From NCBI RefSeq assembly GCF_001411555.2, contig NC_049904.1:32501370-32565369 (forward strand): a stretch of DNA of 64,000 nt. The letters are read 5' to 3'. Numbering within the stretch: the stretch's first letter is position 1; every line of letters starts with the position of its first letter. Source of the DNA: Juglans regia. Its lineage: Eukaryota > Streptophyta > Magnoliopsida > Fagales > Juglandaceae. The position numbers were made by a program, and so were the translations under genes. Positions 22,201 to 35,712 of the stretch are shown here, piece after piece. A model generated the notes under the pieces. It was not told the origin of the DNA and did no database searches. It worked only from the letters and a program-made list of their open reading frames with translations.

Positions 22201-25200
22201 TTTATTGTACCTTGATAACGTGTACCTTAAAGCACGCATAAACACAAACAACTATTTAGATTATCTGTTCAAGCATGCATAAACACAAAAATCTATTTAG
22301 ATTATCTGTTCAAGCATGCATAAACATAAGCTCAAAGATAAAGTACTTTACCCGCGGCATCAACCAGTTTAGGAGTCCATGCTTCCGGGTCTTTTTCTCC
22401 TTCAATGTAGCATTAGTGGTTTCAGCATTCCCCTCGTACAATTCAATGTTGTCATTATCTAAAATCAAGTCCTGCCTCTTGTGTGGTAGGCATGCAAGCT
22501 GTATGTTTCACACAAGCAACTGCGATCAGCTCATATAGATTGCTTTTTCTTTAAACAAAACAAAAACACAAAAAAACTACGATCTGGTAGAATTGAGGAT
22601 TGAGAAAGAAGAAAAGCAGTGAACACAGAAAGAGTCTAGTCATCTGGCAGAGTGCTAAATTACAAGATTGCTTAAGGTTATCGAAGTTTAGGTACCAGAA
22701 GAAAAACATAAGGGGAAAATAACTTTTGGTACAACTCAGTCACACCTCCTCTTCACCAAAGGAATATCTTCTTCTATGATCAGGTCTATGAGGAAGTACT
22801 CTTGATGATTGCGATGCTTTTGAGGAGACCAAAATTAGTTTTGTCAAGCGTTGAATTCTGGCTAATAAAGCAGCTTTAGCTTCTTCTTCTTGTTCCAATC
22901 GTGATTGCAGTTTGACTTGACCATCCTCTAGCTTTATACACCAAATCACACCAAAAAAAAAAAGTTTGTCATTTCACATTTCTGTTTAGGTATGTAAATG
23001 TTCTTATAGCAATCTAGAGGAAAACTGTTCACGGTAATGTTTTTATTTATTGTAGCTCAAGTAGGTGAAAGGGAGTAGCTTCTTTAAATTATAGTACAGC
23101 TAAAAATCTATAACAAATTTATACACACACCACCAAGAGGAGGATCAGATAAAATTAAGATTGTAATCATAATATATGCATGGAAATCTAACGGTAGTAG
23201 AATGTGGACTTAGGCAAAACTTGAGGTCAAACACCAAAGCTAAAGACTGAATTTACAATCTTCATAAAAAAGAAGAAGAAAAAAAAGAATCCCCAGGAAT
23301 ACCATTAAAATTAATCATAGTGGTGCAAATGTACCTTTTGTTTTAAGAGCACAAGGTCTTCTTCTGCAGTAGCTTTCAGTTGTGGAACTCTAACAATCCC
23401 CCTCCTCAACTGCTCTAACTCTTCCTTTAAAGAACGAATCTCGTTTTGGTACTTTTTGATAAGTGATTTCTCATCAATAATCTGCAGGTTCAGAATTTCT
23501 TCCTATAAGTGCCAAAGAGAATACAATGAAAAATAGGGACAGCTCAGAAAATAAGTAAATAAATGGACCTTGTTTTGTGCTGCTTGGATTTCAATGTGTT
23601 TGGCACGGTGTGCAAATTTGAGCGTATTATGTGTCTCTTCGGAACTGCTTGATGAAGGAGTGACAGTGCAAATAAGCTGTAATTTCAGAGAAGAAAAGAT
23701 AAAGGAAGAAATATTGAAACTCAAGTCAGCAAGTAGTATTTATTTATTAAAAAGTAAACTGTCACATTTATATTTTAAAATTATCATCTCATCCACCCAG
23801 ATATATTTCGTGTCTGTTTCTGCAAAATATATACAAGAATCCTTACAGATACACGTCCATGGCCACTCAATGAAGACTGAAGAAGTCTGGTCAATTTAGA
23901 GTCCCTGTATGGTATATGAGCAGCCCTCCCATCTGTTAACTTGGATATAACCTATGACAACCATAAATTGTTACAATGACACAAGTATATTTTGTACGAT
24001 ATCACAATTTTAAGAGAGAGTACACAAAGAACCAACAGATGAGAGAAAAAAAAACTGCATAACCATGTGCCAAGGCTATATTTGCATAGAATCAAATTAT
24101 AAGGGACAATGTTGTGTGTGTGCAGTGTGTGAGAGAGAGAGAGGAGAAGAGATCGGTTCCATGATAAATTCTTATAAACAATTTCACAATATTTCAAAGC
24201 ATATTAATTGACAGAAAAATACCATTTTTCAAGAAATTGTATATGCAAATTCAATTACGAATATCCACAAACAAGAACCCCCATGATATAGAAACTATAG
24301 TTATATAATTCACTGAAGTCCTGACCCAAACAAAAGTTACAACTGTTCACTACAAATCATGCAATCTCACTAATGATTCTGTGTATTCAGTCTTTTGATG
24401 AGAACGACCATCTTCAATATCCATCAAAACTGTAAAATTAGGAGCCACGAATAATATACTGGTTCTCTATCTCACACAAACATGATATAGTCATAAAAAA
24501 GCAAACAATTATGAGATCACTTTGAAAGTAATCAAATCCAGAAAAATTAAAATCAATATAAATGACAATGTTGACAAAATGATAAGCAAACAAATAGAAC
24601 TCCCAAGTAAAAATGCTTGACCAACACAATGAGGCCTCACAGTTCCAAGAGTTAGGAGGCTCTTATTAATATAGGATCCTTCTTTCCGTCTCACACCTGT
24701 AGTTTCTGCTTTTGAGCTCTCAGAACCTGCCAGATCGATGAGGTTCTGCAGGTATAAGTAAAATATAAAATTGTTATATGCATTTGAAAAACACAACAGA
24801 ATTATTTTTTAGAGAAATATGGAAACAGAGGTTAAATACATTCCCGCTGAAACAGTAGTTTATCAATGTCAATCAATTACCAGTTGTGACAGGCTTACTG
24901 CTTCCCCTTGACTATTCTCACCGTATGGGCTGCTCTCTATAGTCTGTTAATATGTTAATAAGGTAGTAAAACGAAATGGATAAAATGTCCAAATATAATG
25001 GCAATACATCATTCAAAATGAAGGAGCAATTTCATTTCTTATGATAATTTTTTTTTTTTTTTTGGGGGTGGGGGGGTGTTGAAAGAGGGTTGAGCCCTTC
25101 ATAACGTTTTAAAAGCTCAACCACACAAGATATGCTAGTGCTGCAAAATGTAAGTAGGGAAGAGAGCTCTGAACTAATAGTTAATCAAGAGTTACGTGGT

Positions 25201-28200
25201 AGAATCTCAAGGGCGAGTAACTAATATGATGAGACAATTCTACTAAGAAATTATATCAGATAGCAGAAGAATTAAAATTATGTGCCTGATCGTGCCATAT
25301 AATGTGGAGGACCAGTTTTAAGTAATTTAAGGAAACGGGTAGATGATGTGTTCCAAGAAATCAAGAATAGAAATAGACAAGCTGGCTGTTGACCCTGATA
25401 GCAAGGCGTTTCAGCTAGGCATAAGCATACTGTACAGTTCACTACACAATGTAATATATAGCTACATCATCAAAGCCGGGCCAGTAAGGTGGTAGACCAT
25501 ATACATGACACAGAATTTACGTTTACAAGTCTAACCATACACTGTAGCTTTCCGAATGTAAAAAGGCACGTGGGTCTTTTTCTGTCTTAATGTCTGTGTT
25601 TATTTCAAGAACATTATAAAAAGAAATAGAGTAAAGCACTAAAGCTTCTCTCACCGCTCCCGGTCCCGCTCCCAGTTCCGCTATATTTTTTTTATTTTTT
25701 TAATATTTTTTTTTATTTAGTGATTAAGTAAGTATTTTTTAATGATATTATAATTTTTTTATTTTTTTAAAAAATATTTTACAGCATTAAAAAAATACAT
25801 GTATAAAAAATTAAAATAAAAAAACACAATATTTTACACTAACAGTAGCTCCCAGCGGGACTGGGAGCGGTGGCTGTAGAGCCATCCAAAGAAATATAAT
25901 GTAAGAAACATTTACTGAAAATCCAAAAATCAATTAAAGATGGGAAGAATACCAGCGTAAATATCGTATGGCTCCTGCTGCTGAGTAAATTAAAATTTGT
26001 GGACCCCACATGTCTATGCTCTGTCATCAGTTTTAACAATGCGAGAAGTCAAAAAAATGAGTTCACACGTGACAATTAGACCATTAGTAAGTGTTCCAGC
26101 TCAAATTTTTTATGAACCCTATTTTTTTATTTTGGATTTCATTGCATGACAAAACATAACAACACCTTCTCCAGCAGCTATAAGAGAAAGGGCATGAGCA
26201 GGGGATAGCACAACTTCCTCCTTTATTCCTTCAACAAAGATGCCCTACAGCCATCAATCAAATTAGAAATTTAGAAAAAGTAATGAACCATGTAAACAAC
26301 CCAAAGAAGAGTGTTAAAAAAGTGTTAAATAGATGGCCTAAATACAAATCAGTAACTTTCAAGCAGCAAATGTGACATTTGGCATCCCCCACCCGGGCCT
26401 TATCGTAACAGCCAAAGCTTTGGACAACTTACAGAATTATCTTGACCTAAACTAAAATGTATAATTAATTCCGATCGACTTATCGCCAATTATCTGCCAA
26501 AGGATTGTTTCGCAGGGTCACACACGACATCATACAACTAATAGAGTTTGCCTGAGACCAAGGCTCACACAAACAGTGCCACAAACCAAGAATAGGAGTA
26601 AGAAATTCCCACCTCAAGGCTAATGGAGGCATCTCAACTAAGCTTATTATAATTCATAATGTAATTCTTTCACTTTCAATGTTCCTTTTAACTAAAATAG
26701 CAAACTTCCACTCCCAAGACATCCTGATGAACTTCAACCATCTTGGCTACACGGCTGAGTTCATTCAATCCACCCAAGCCGTGACCTTCTGCCACTTTCG
26801 AAACACCCAATGCACATTGAGCCACGTGCTCTAGATGCCTGTTATGTCCTTGAAACCTCCAGTCCCAAGTCTGTGCCAACTTTAGCTAGTCCTCAACTGC
26901 GTCTGCTTGTAGGATTGAGATGCCTAGGAAGCCAATTTATGGCTTTGATTTCATTCTTACCAGAAAGGTTTAACACTGAAAGAGAATAGAGAAAGGATGT
27001 CTATAGAAAGTTTTCTCGATGTACCACTATCTCAAGACCTGTGCAAGTGTTATGGGTCCATGTTGAAGCATGAAAGAGTAGAATACTTTTTATAGACACC
27101 TTTGTCTATAGTAGTTTATTTTGGCACCTAAAGCTAAAATTGACCAATACCATGTGATTTCCATCTTATTTCACTATGATTCATGACTTTTTATCCTTAT
27201 GCATTGAATCCCAGCATTAATTTTGCGTAGAAGCAATAAAAAACCAATGACCATGTTTACTCATTGACAATTATCAACAAGGAAGGTAGAATTGTGAAAA
27301 AAGACTGGCATGTAACTAACAACTACCTGAGAATCCTCTCTAATTCTTAAATTCTGTCCTGCTGGGTTTAACAAGTCATTCATAACCTGAAATGAAAGAA
27401 ACCTTGAAGGTTATTGAAGTCATTGGAAAAATAATTCAGCATCAAAGCTAGAGTATAACCAACATATGCATCTTACAAAACTATAACTCATGATAGGTTT
27501 ATGAAAAACAGTGAGCATTTTAATCGAAGCCATCACAAACCAAGAATAAATAATAGAGAATAGCAAGAAGCTCACCTCATTGTAGATTTCCAAGTATGAC
27601 ACACGAAGAAGAAACTCTCTGTTTGGAGTCTAGGGAATATATACATGTCAGACTCTGTAGATTCTGTAATTTAAAACAAAAGTTATGGATGGAAGGTACA
27701 GAGAGGATAATATCCCTCATGCCTTACCTCTTGGATAATGCTGAAAGCATCTTTCACCGCCAGTGGTATAATTCCAGGGGACCTCTGATCACCCTGCAAT
27801 TGTCATATGTACTATATAAGCATGTTTCTAAGATTTTCACGTCCAAACCCATGGCTTCATTAGTCCTCTCAGTATTTTATCCTAAAATAAAACACAATTC
27901 TTGTTACGGTGCAGCAAATTTAAATTGCAAGTTTTAACAAAAGGATGGGATCTTCCAGAAACTGAATTAAGTAAATCATGCCTTCTAAAATTCCTAAATG
28001 CATGTGCAACATGGACATGTGTACCTATGGGGTTTAGAAAGTATTAGGCGTATATGAGATGAGATCTACCAGCTAACCTATGCATACGACAACCTAGAAA
28101 GATATATATTACCCTTTAGAAACAGTATGGAATTTGGAGTGTATTTGGACCTAGGTGAAACAAAATTAGACAAGCTAACGTGTATGCACATGAAAACCTA

Positions 28201-31200
28201 GCATGGAAATTTTGAAAATGATGATACAAATTTATAGTGGCCAAGAGGGTAAAAAAAATGAGGCATGAGCATAAGAGCCTGCTTAACGCACATTAAATAC
28301 ATAAACAGAGGAAGTATACTGAAGTCCAATGCCTAAAAGTCAATTAATTAGAAAAGAGAACATCAGTTTGCCGGTGTTGCTTTCCTCCACTTTCAACGTT
28401 ATTCACAAACAGATTGGAATCATTTAATCCCAGCACACAAATGAACAAAATTATTGATGCAGTAACAGAAAATGACGTTATAGAAAAACCAAATATCGAG
28501 AAAGTCTCATTATTAAACATTTTTACAAGTGATTCTTCCAAACAAACAGCTAATATATGCTGTATGAAAATGAGAGCAACCTTCCATAAAAAACTCATTT
28601 CAATAACTTTAGGTTGGCCTTGAATTGGTTTAATGGGAAAAATACAACTGATATGAACATGTCACTCACTTGTCATAACCAGAGGTGAAGATGCTCCCAG
28701 CTCATTAATGCTAGAATCTCATCATTTTATTGTTGTTTTTCTTAAATAACATCATCCATTTTCCAGAAGATAAAGCAAACCATTGGTTCTGGACAAGCAA
28801 TGTATGGTTATGTTGGAAGCATCAAGATGGCCAGCCATGATAGCACTAACAAAAGGTAATGACTCTAGGTAAGTTCCACAGTGAAGATAAACGTCCAGAA
28901 GTAATTTCTTGTCACCTATATCATGTGTCATATCATGAAAAATTAGAACTTTGAGGTGACAGTGCAGATACAGTGCACATATAATAGCAATTTTGGATTC
29001 CCACACAAACGCCACCAATACAAACATTGATCAACTACAGGGATTTCAATAAAACATGATGAAAGCATTGAATCATCAAATTTCACTCCCATTACACAAA
29101 AAAAGGTCATGAATCGGTTCTACAGATAAAAATGACGACGACAGCAAATCAAGTCATCATTTTCTAACCACGCAGTATATCATGGAATAGCATGGATATG
29201 GTGTTTAAGGAATGTGCATTATCAATGTAACTCAAATACAAGTCAAGGAAAGGAGGGGCTTAAATATATCATCTCACATGCATAGTGTGGGTCTTCCCAC
29301 TGCTTGTCACCCCGTATGCAAAAATTGTACCTGTGAGAAACATAACACATAGAATAGATAATTAAACAGTGCTGCATGAAATTAGCAACTTAGATAACGA
29401 TACATATGGCAGTAAAAACAGTATCAGTCTACTTGTTGCCCCGCCTAACACACCACCCAACAACCACCTCAAACACTTTACAGGGAGTACTGGTAGACCA
29501 GTATAGACGAGGAAATGGCCTTTTTGGTGCCTAAGCAACTACATCAAGTACCCAGAACTGAACAACGTATTGTTCAGCCACATAGGCTGAAATCAACAAA
29601 CATTTGGATAATTTTACACACTGCTGATGATTTGCTGAAGGCAAATGGATTTTTCAGTGCCAAAAAAAAAAATTCACCGGTCAAAGATCCAACATCCCAG
29701 CTTTCCCCTTGTAACAAACTGCTACCTCCTATAATCTACTTCCAAAAATCAATATGTGGTAAACACTTGTGACTTACAGAAACTGATCATTAAGGCATAC
29801 ACCTCAAATATCTGGAGATTATCATGCTGCAGAAGGCCATCCAAAGCATTTTTCAAATTTTGTAGAAGAATATAAAAAGTGTGAGCAACTAACAACGTTT
29901 CATGAGCTTAACTCATCATGGATAGAGTAATGCTTTTGGTTTCTAGTATTAGTTTTAAAGAAGAAGAAGAAGAAGAAGAAGAAGAAGAAGACGGGTATCA
30001 CAGGGACAAATGCAAAAGGGGCCGGTGGGAGGCCTCCAACAGCTCAAAGAAAAAAGAACAAAATTGATAAATAAATTAGAAATTGGAAATAAATCAAGCC
30101 GGAGAAAAATAAAACAAAATTATAAACTTTATTTGAAAAATGAAAGATTTTACAGGCTTGACCTGCCCCCCCCCCCCAAAAAAAAAAAAAAATACCAACT
30201 CCAGTTGCCCTCCTCTAGAGTAAGGTCTTCGCCTTGTCCATAAATAATAGTGATAAGACACTTGGGTAGATAAAAGAAAATCTGAGAAAGCTGAATATAA
30301 GGAAGAAATCGTTGCATTGAATTTTAGATAATTACCACTAATGCCTTCCATAGCGCCACTAACAACATGCTGGGCGGCAACATCATATACATTCCGGGTT
30401 GTGGTTGTAGGGCCAAATACTCGATCTGCAAGCATGGAATTGAAAATCAAAGAAGTCAGATTCAGAATGTTCATACATTGGATGAAAATCTTTCCCTAAA
30501 AGAAAACAAGAAAGATAACAAGTCTGCAATAAATAATTAATAGAAAGAGGATGAACAAGCAAACATATTATTATTTATTTGACTTGCTTCAATGAACCAT
30601 GTTTTGATTTCACACAAACTTGAAGCAAGATCAGCTTAAAAAGTGGTGTTCTTATACAAGCCCCAAACTTCACCCCACTGCAACACGTGGTTTAGCCTTT
30701 CACCACTATAACCAAAAATATTCGGCAATATTTCTGAGAATTTCACGACAGAAGATTAAACTTGTGTTTCAATTGTCTCTGCAGGCTTTGCAGCACTGCA
30801 AAATTTTCCTAGGTATTTTCTCGTCTCTTCAAAACTTCTTGCAAAGTGAGATGTCTCTGAAATTAAATATGAGACAGACTTAAAAATCATCTAGCATCTT
30901 CAAGGTTGCTTCAACTATCAACACAGTGACTGCTGACCGCATTGCTCGTTTGGATAGTGAGATGAAATAAGATGGTTTTAGATGAATTGAATAAAATATT
31001 ATTAGAATATTATTTTTTAATATTATTATTGTTTTGGGATTTGAAAAAGTTGAATTGTTTATTATACTTTATATGAAAATTTAAAAAAATTGTAATGATG
31101 AGATGAAATGAGATGAGATAAAATGGGTTGAGAGTCATTTTGTATCCAAACGGGGTTATTAATTTCATATTGTAAGAAGCATAGGGAGTCAGTTAATCAT

Positions 31201-32311
31201 TTGCTTTTACACTGTGAGGTGGCCAAGGTTTTATGGGATGATTTTTTCTCAAGAGCCGGTTTGTCTTGGATTATGCCTAGTAGATTGGTGGATTTCCTCG
31301 CAAGCTGGAGAGGACTATACGGAGACTCTCAAGTAGCGGCAATTTGGAGATTGGTATCAATATGCATGTGTTGGTGTATTTGGCGGGAGAGAAATGCTAG
31401 ATGTTTTGATAATCTAGAGAGAACAATGGATGAGTTTAAAGTTTTCTTTTTTAAGTCATTGTTCCTATGGGCGGGGGCTTTAGTTGGTAACGGACTTGGT
31501 GTCCATGACCTTCTTCTTTCTATTGTAACCTCTAGCTAGGTATTTTTTCATGTATACTTCCTGTGTACCTAGGTTTGGCCTATTTCTATGAATACTATTC
31601 TTGATTACCTATAAAAAAAAAATTAATTTCATACTGTAAAGATAAATTTTTTGGATAAATGTTAATTTCACATGGTATCAGGTGTTGTGCTCGTTCATTA
31701 AAGGAGAACTGATCCAATTCATGACGGAGAGTGTCAAGATAAAATATAAATGATTAAATCTATATCTTCCTATCAGTTTAAATTTTTTGAACAAATAGTG
31801 ATTTCATATGTTTGAAATACTAAAGTTAATAGACGAAAAGAACATTGTGATGCTAAAAATTTATTAGGGGTTTATATAGTTTACCGTATGCATAAGCTAT
31901 TGAAGGGTTATGCTCGTTCCGCACGATAGTTTCACCATCTGCATACCATGCAATCTCCTCTCCTTGACGGATTTCCCTCGGACTACTCCAAACACAGACC
32001 AGAACCAATTTAAAGTACTCATCAATAGAAATTTCAAAACGAATCGTTTGGAAATGGAAAATGCACCTTAGCGGACGAAACCGAACTGTAACTGTGACAT
32101 TTTCTTTGGATCTCTCAGCACCCAAAGGTAGAGTCTCTGAGTAAAAGTGAGGCTTACTTCGAACCGATGAAGATGCAGGAGAGCTCTGACCATCAATAGA
32201 TGTGTCCAGATACTGTTTGGAAGACGATGTGGTTGAATACGAAAGAGAATTAGCTGCTTTAGACTTAGTCGAACCGAACTTCTTCGATTTTGATTTTTGT
32301 TTGGACGCCAT
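19203..32311 (-). CDS. KIN7: KIN-7 family kinesin motor (23 coding exons, 1001 aa)
   Basis: Exons from 5' to 3' (minus strand, plus coordinates): 32067-32311, 31885-31982, 30336-30425, 29278-29330, 27728-27793, 27576-27629, 27327-27386, 26166-26244, 25953-26020, 24881-24943, 24641-24745, 23847-23951, 23569-23676, 23335-23481, 22746-22931, 22352-22498, 21831-22061, 21039-21179, 20823-20951, 20689-20739, 20449-20496, 20173-20346, 19203-19760; all frames join. The N-terminal motor domain (about 71-400) shows the P-loop GVTSSGKT (151-158), switch I NLLSSRSH (259-266), switch II DLAGSE (296-301) and [11 protein letters not shown], so it should be an active ATP-driven microtubule motor. A Ser/Lys-rich extension of ~70 residues precedes the motor, as in KIN-7 members annotated as organellar. 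Long coiled-coil segments follow to the end (EGFGI stop). No C-terminal RING is present. Several introns carry MITEs and one a LINE tail. Which KIN-7 paralogue this is remains inferred from gene order. Confidence 0.94.
22231..22333. repeat. 41-bp-period tandem repeat (about 2.5 copies) in a KIN-7 intron
   Basis: Units starting CTATTTAGATTATCTG at 22252 and 22293 repeat with a 41-base period. A degenerate partial copy (GCATAAACACAAA) precedes them. It lies between the exons at 21831-22061 and 22352-22498, ending within 20 bases of the donor side of the upstream exon. Confidence 0.8.
25647..25886. mobile_element. Foldback MITE with CACCGCTCCC terminal inverted repeats, in a KIN-7 intron
   Basis: The left end reads CTCACCGCTCCCGGTCCCGC and the right end is its imperfect inverse, GGGACTGGGAGCGGTGGC. 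GC-rich arms of ~30 bases surround an AT-rich core. The core resembles that of the element at 63170-63365. It lies in the intron between exons 25953-26020 and 24881-24943. Target duplication not resolved. Confidence 0.7.
29959..29990. repeat. (AAG)n microsatellite in a KIN-7 intron
   Basis: About eleven AAG units in the intron between exons 29278-29330 and 30336-30425. A C12 run followed by an A-run (30166-30193) lies nearby; both are length-unstable. Confidence 0.9.
30945..31155. mobile_element. MITE of the CGTTTGGATA family, in KIN-7 intron 2
   Basis: The left end CGTTTGGATAGTGAGATGA and right end TATCCAAACGGGG are inverted. The interior carries the family signature ATTATTTTTTAATATTATT followed by TTTGAAAAAGTTGAATTG. 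Similar copies occur at 41033-41200, 45153-45334, 52020-52215 and 56815-57260. Its right end is directly followed by the left target duplication of a LINE insertion. Confidence 0.7.
31176..31621 (+). mobile_element. 5'-truncated LINE tail in KIN-7 intron 2 (antisense to the kinesin)
   Basis: Flanked by an 18-bp duplication ATTAATTTCATATTGTAA (31158-31175) that matches 31622-31639 at 17 of 18 bases. It encodes the reverse-transcriptase C terminus: [33 protein letters not shown] and a stop at 31537-31539, followed by a 3' UTR ending TTACCTAT and an A-run. The 3' UTR and protein clearly resemble the insertion at 10481-10916, so both come from the same LINE lineage. Confidence 0.87.
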
Positions 32312-33250
32312 TACGACTTCAAGTCAATCTTTCAACACGAAGAAATAAAAATGAACTCCAATTCGATCCGAAACAAAGAGTTCTCAGAAATAGTTCTCTA
32401 TTCTAAGCGTCCAATCAATTAACCAAGAAAAAAACCTTTTAATGGGAAGTGAGTATATTCTTTCTCCAATTTGTGTCATACGTTTTTCTCCAGTAGTCTG
32501 CGGTACGGTGACAACTAAAAACAAGTTCATAATTAGTCAGAACCATCTTTAAGATTTGAGCTTGTCAAGAATATAGCGTCATCTACGGCGGTGTATGCTT
32601 GGCAAGAAAATGCAGGTAAAAATAGTAAAGAATAAATCAAAACCTTTTTACTCAAAATTTTCTTTACTTAGAAGGTCAAGAAAAGAGAACAACTCATATT
32701 AGCTCCGATGATTAGTTGAATTGAAGTTTTCCAATTCTTGTATAACATCATGAATATCACCCGAAAATATAGAGCTGCAAATTATGCACCTCCATTTTCT
32801 CAGCAGCCTACTAGAAAGTAAGGAGAAAATTCTCGACTCAAGCAAAAGGAGTGGGATGCAAAAAAGGTTCAAGAATTGAAACATAGACAGGAAATAAAAA
32901 GCAACTGACAAGAAAGTTAAAGGACGTCATTGCCGCAACGTTTAGGGATGGTACATGCATTGAACGGGGCTTGACAAATTCCTTAGTCAAAGCAAAAGAT
33001 ATAGGAAATCGGAATTATCTTTTTTCCCTCTCTTTCCTTCATTTTCTAGGGAGACAAACAGGGCAAGATTTGACGGTTACCTGAAATAGAGCAGACGAGG
33101 ATAGCAGGCAGACCGAATCGGGTAATGCACAGAGAAAGTGATTTTTATGAGAGGGAGATCTTCTTCGAGCTGAGAGTCAGATCTAAGAGTGAGAGAGTGA
33201 GCTAATTAGTCAGATTACGAAGAAAACAAAGGAAAAGACGAGAGGTTAGA
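32312..33250 (-). promoter_or_regulatory. 5' leader, probable 5'-UTR intron and promoter side of KIN-7
   Basis: Upstream of the kinesin ATG (32309-32311) the minus strand shows a plausible non-coding exon near 33081-33250, ending ATTTCAG|GTAACC (donor at 33080-33079). A candidate acceptor ACCGCAG borders 32496. This suggests a ~580-base 5'-UTR intron. The boundaries are inferred from consensus only. Confidence 0.4.
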
Positions 33251-35472
33251 GGCAAATTTCTATTTCAGTAGAGCTTTTCACGCTTGCCTTGGAAGCGATG
33301 CCCTCCATTAAAGGGCAAAAGCCTCACCACATTTTCAATCCCACCTTTTCTAGACAGAGAAAACTATACTCCTTTATTCCTCAGAGTATATCTATAAATA
33401 TATAGAGAGAAGAAAAAAGAGCAGAAGAGGAGAAATTTTCCGTACAAAGAAATTTGAGAGACCAAAAATGGCGGAGTTGTATGATTTTCTCCACATTTCT
33501 CGTTTTTTTCTTTCTCCTCTGTTTTCGACCAAAACAGTGTGAGTTACATACGGGACAGGTCACAATAAGTGCGTGCGACATGTGGCAAATAGAAGTTTGC
33601 CACGTATTGGAAAGACGACGATTTCTTACCCAACGGCACGTACATTTGCGTACTTGTAAAAACTAACCGATGGCTGTGGCGCTCCTAGTATTGTTGCATA
33701 TAGAGCCTCTACATCCACCCTGTAATGCTAATTGCTACGTGGGAATAGAAAAATATATTTAAAGTCTGCGATTAAATATGAAATTTATATTACAAATTAA
33801 TTTTTAATAATAAATTTCACTCCATTTTTAAAAAAGATTCATAATATTTATAACTATATTTAATATTATTTATATTAATAATAGACTGTTGAGAAGGACA
33901 GTAGAAAATAAGGCCTTAAATATGAATATCTTATCATATTGACATATGTAGTTAAAATTTACATTTAGCCTTGAGTTTTTTATTTTAATTTTATAAAAAG
34001 TAAATACTTTCAATCGTACGTTTGAAAACTGATACAACAAATATACTTTCAACACGATGATTTGTACAACTTTTTAATAGATAAATTTATTTATAATATT
34101 TTTTATTAAAAGAAATTTAGATCTATTATAAAAGATTATAAAAGAAAGTTACAAAGTTCATTTTGTTTCATTAACGTTGCACCATTACGTGATATCACGT
34201 AATTATTAAAAAAAATTAAATATATAAATATATAAAATTTTAGTATTTATTTTTTTATATTTTTAGACGCCATTTTTTGGAATATATTTTTCCTTTTCTA
34301 ATGGATTACGGATAATGAAATTAAATAAGCTATATAATTGAGACGATACAGTAACAATTCTCATAAAAATAAAAGTTATTCTTTTTTATTATAATTATTT
34401 TTTTAAAAAAAACATATGCAAGGCTTGCATTTGAAAATGAGCAATGATAGACATACCAACCATTTACAAATTTTTAAACTTTTTAATAAAATAATATTTT
34501 TTTTAATTTTAAACAATCAAATTAAAGTTAAAGTTAACAAAAATATTTTTATTAGAAGTTTGCAGAACAATTATAAGAAATAATAAGAATATCATTTCTA
34601 ACAAATATATTCATCATTATTTTTTTTATCATCTTCTCATTATCATATTATGTGGTATTAGATTGGTTCACAGATAAAATATAATAAATAATCTCTAATC
34701 ATATAATATCATATTATAAAATAATAAAAAAATAATAAAAATTTAGATGATGAAGATCATTACTCTATCATTTCTCTATATCTTCATTGATATATATATA
34801 ATGTGTAATTCAATAAAAGAAAAAAGAAAAAATTAAAATTTTATTTATTTTTATAGATAAAATGAATTGAAATTAAAATTAAATAAAATGTTATTAGAAA
34901 ATATTTTTTAATATTATTTTTATTTTTATATTTAAAAAAATTTAAATTATTTATTTTAATTTATATAAAAATTTAAAAAAATATAAAAATTAAATAAAAT
35001 AAATCGAAAAATTTTCTAAAAATAAAATAACCATAAATAATTCCTTTTACGCGACTCCAAAAAGCTTAGGCATTCGCCATCACGTCAATCAAACACTATT
35101 GAGCTAATCTTGACGTGATGTATGATGATTGAAGTTTTTTCGATCATCGACAACATAGTTACAAAATGACCAGAAGCATATTCACTGCAATTCCTATCGT
35201 AAGAATTTTAAAAAAAATTTTGAAAGAAAAATTAATTACAGTCAACTCGGCTTAATAATAAGCGGGGAAGATAATTCAAGATACCATGATTGGTTGACTT
35301 TTCAGGATTTTCTTTCCATTAAAAGCAATTACCATTAAAGAGAAACACTTTTTGTTTTGAAAATGTGTTCTGAATTTATGGATAAATTTTTTTTTTTAAT
35401 GGTTAAATAAATATTTTTTAATAATATTAAAAAAAATTTAAAATTATTTATGATGATTAAAAAAATATATAA

Positions 35473-35508
<36 letters not shown>

Positions 35509-35709
35509 TAAAATAGCCTATTCAAAATATTTATTCAGGATGCGTAGCAATGCTTACCATTAAAATATGCTAGCGACATAATTATTAAAGATAATTTTAT
35601 TTTATTTTATTTTTGTTAAATTAAATGAATTATTCTTCTATTTATTATCTATATACTATATATTTATTAAGAAATAAATAAATAAATAAATCATATATGA
35701 TATGTGATG
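33251..35709. other. AT-rich spacer with degenerate MITE relics
   Basis: The first few hundred bases are probable KIN-7 promoter. The rest is very AT-rich. A degenerate copy of the ATTATTTTTTAATATTATT MITE family can be recognised at about 34850-35010. An (AAT)n microsatellite lies at about 35472-35504. No gene seen. Confidence 0.5.
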
Positions 35710-35712
35710 TAA

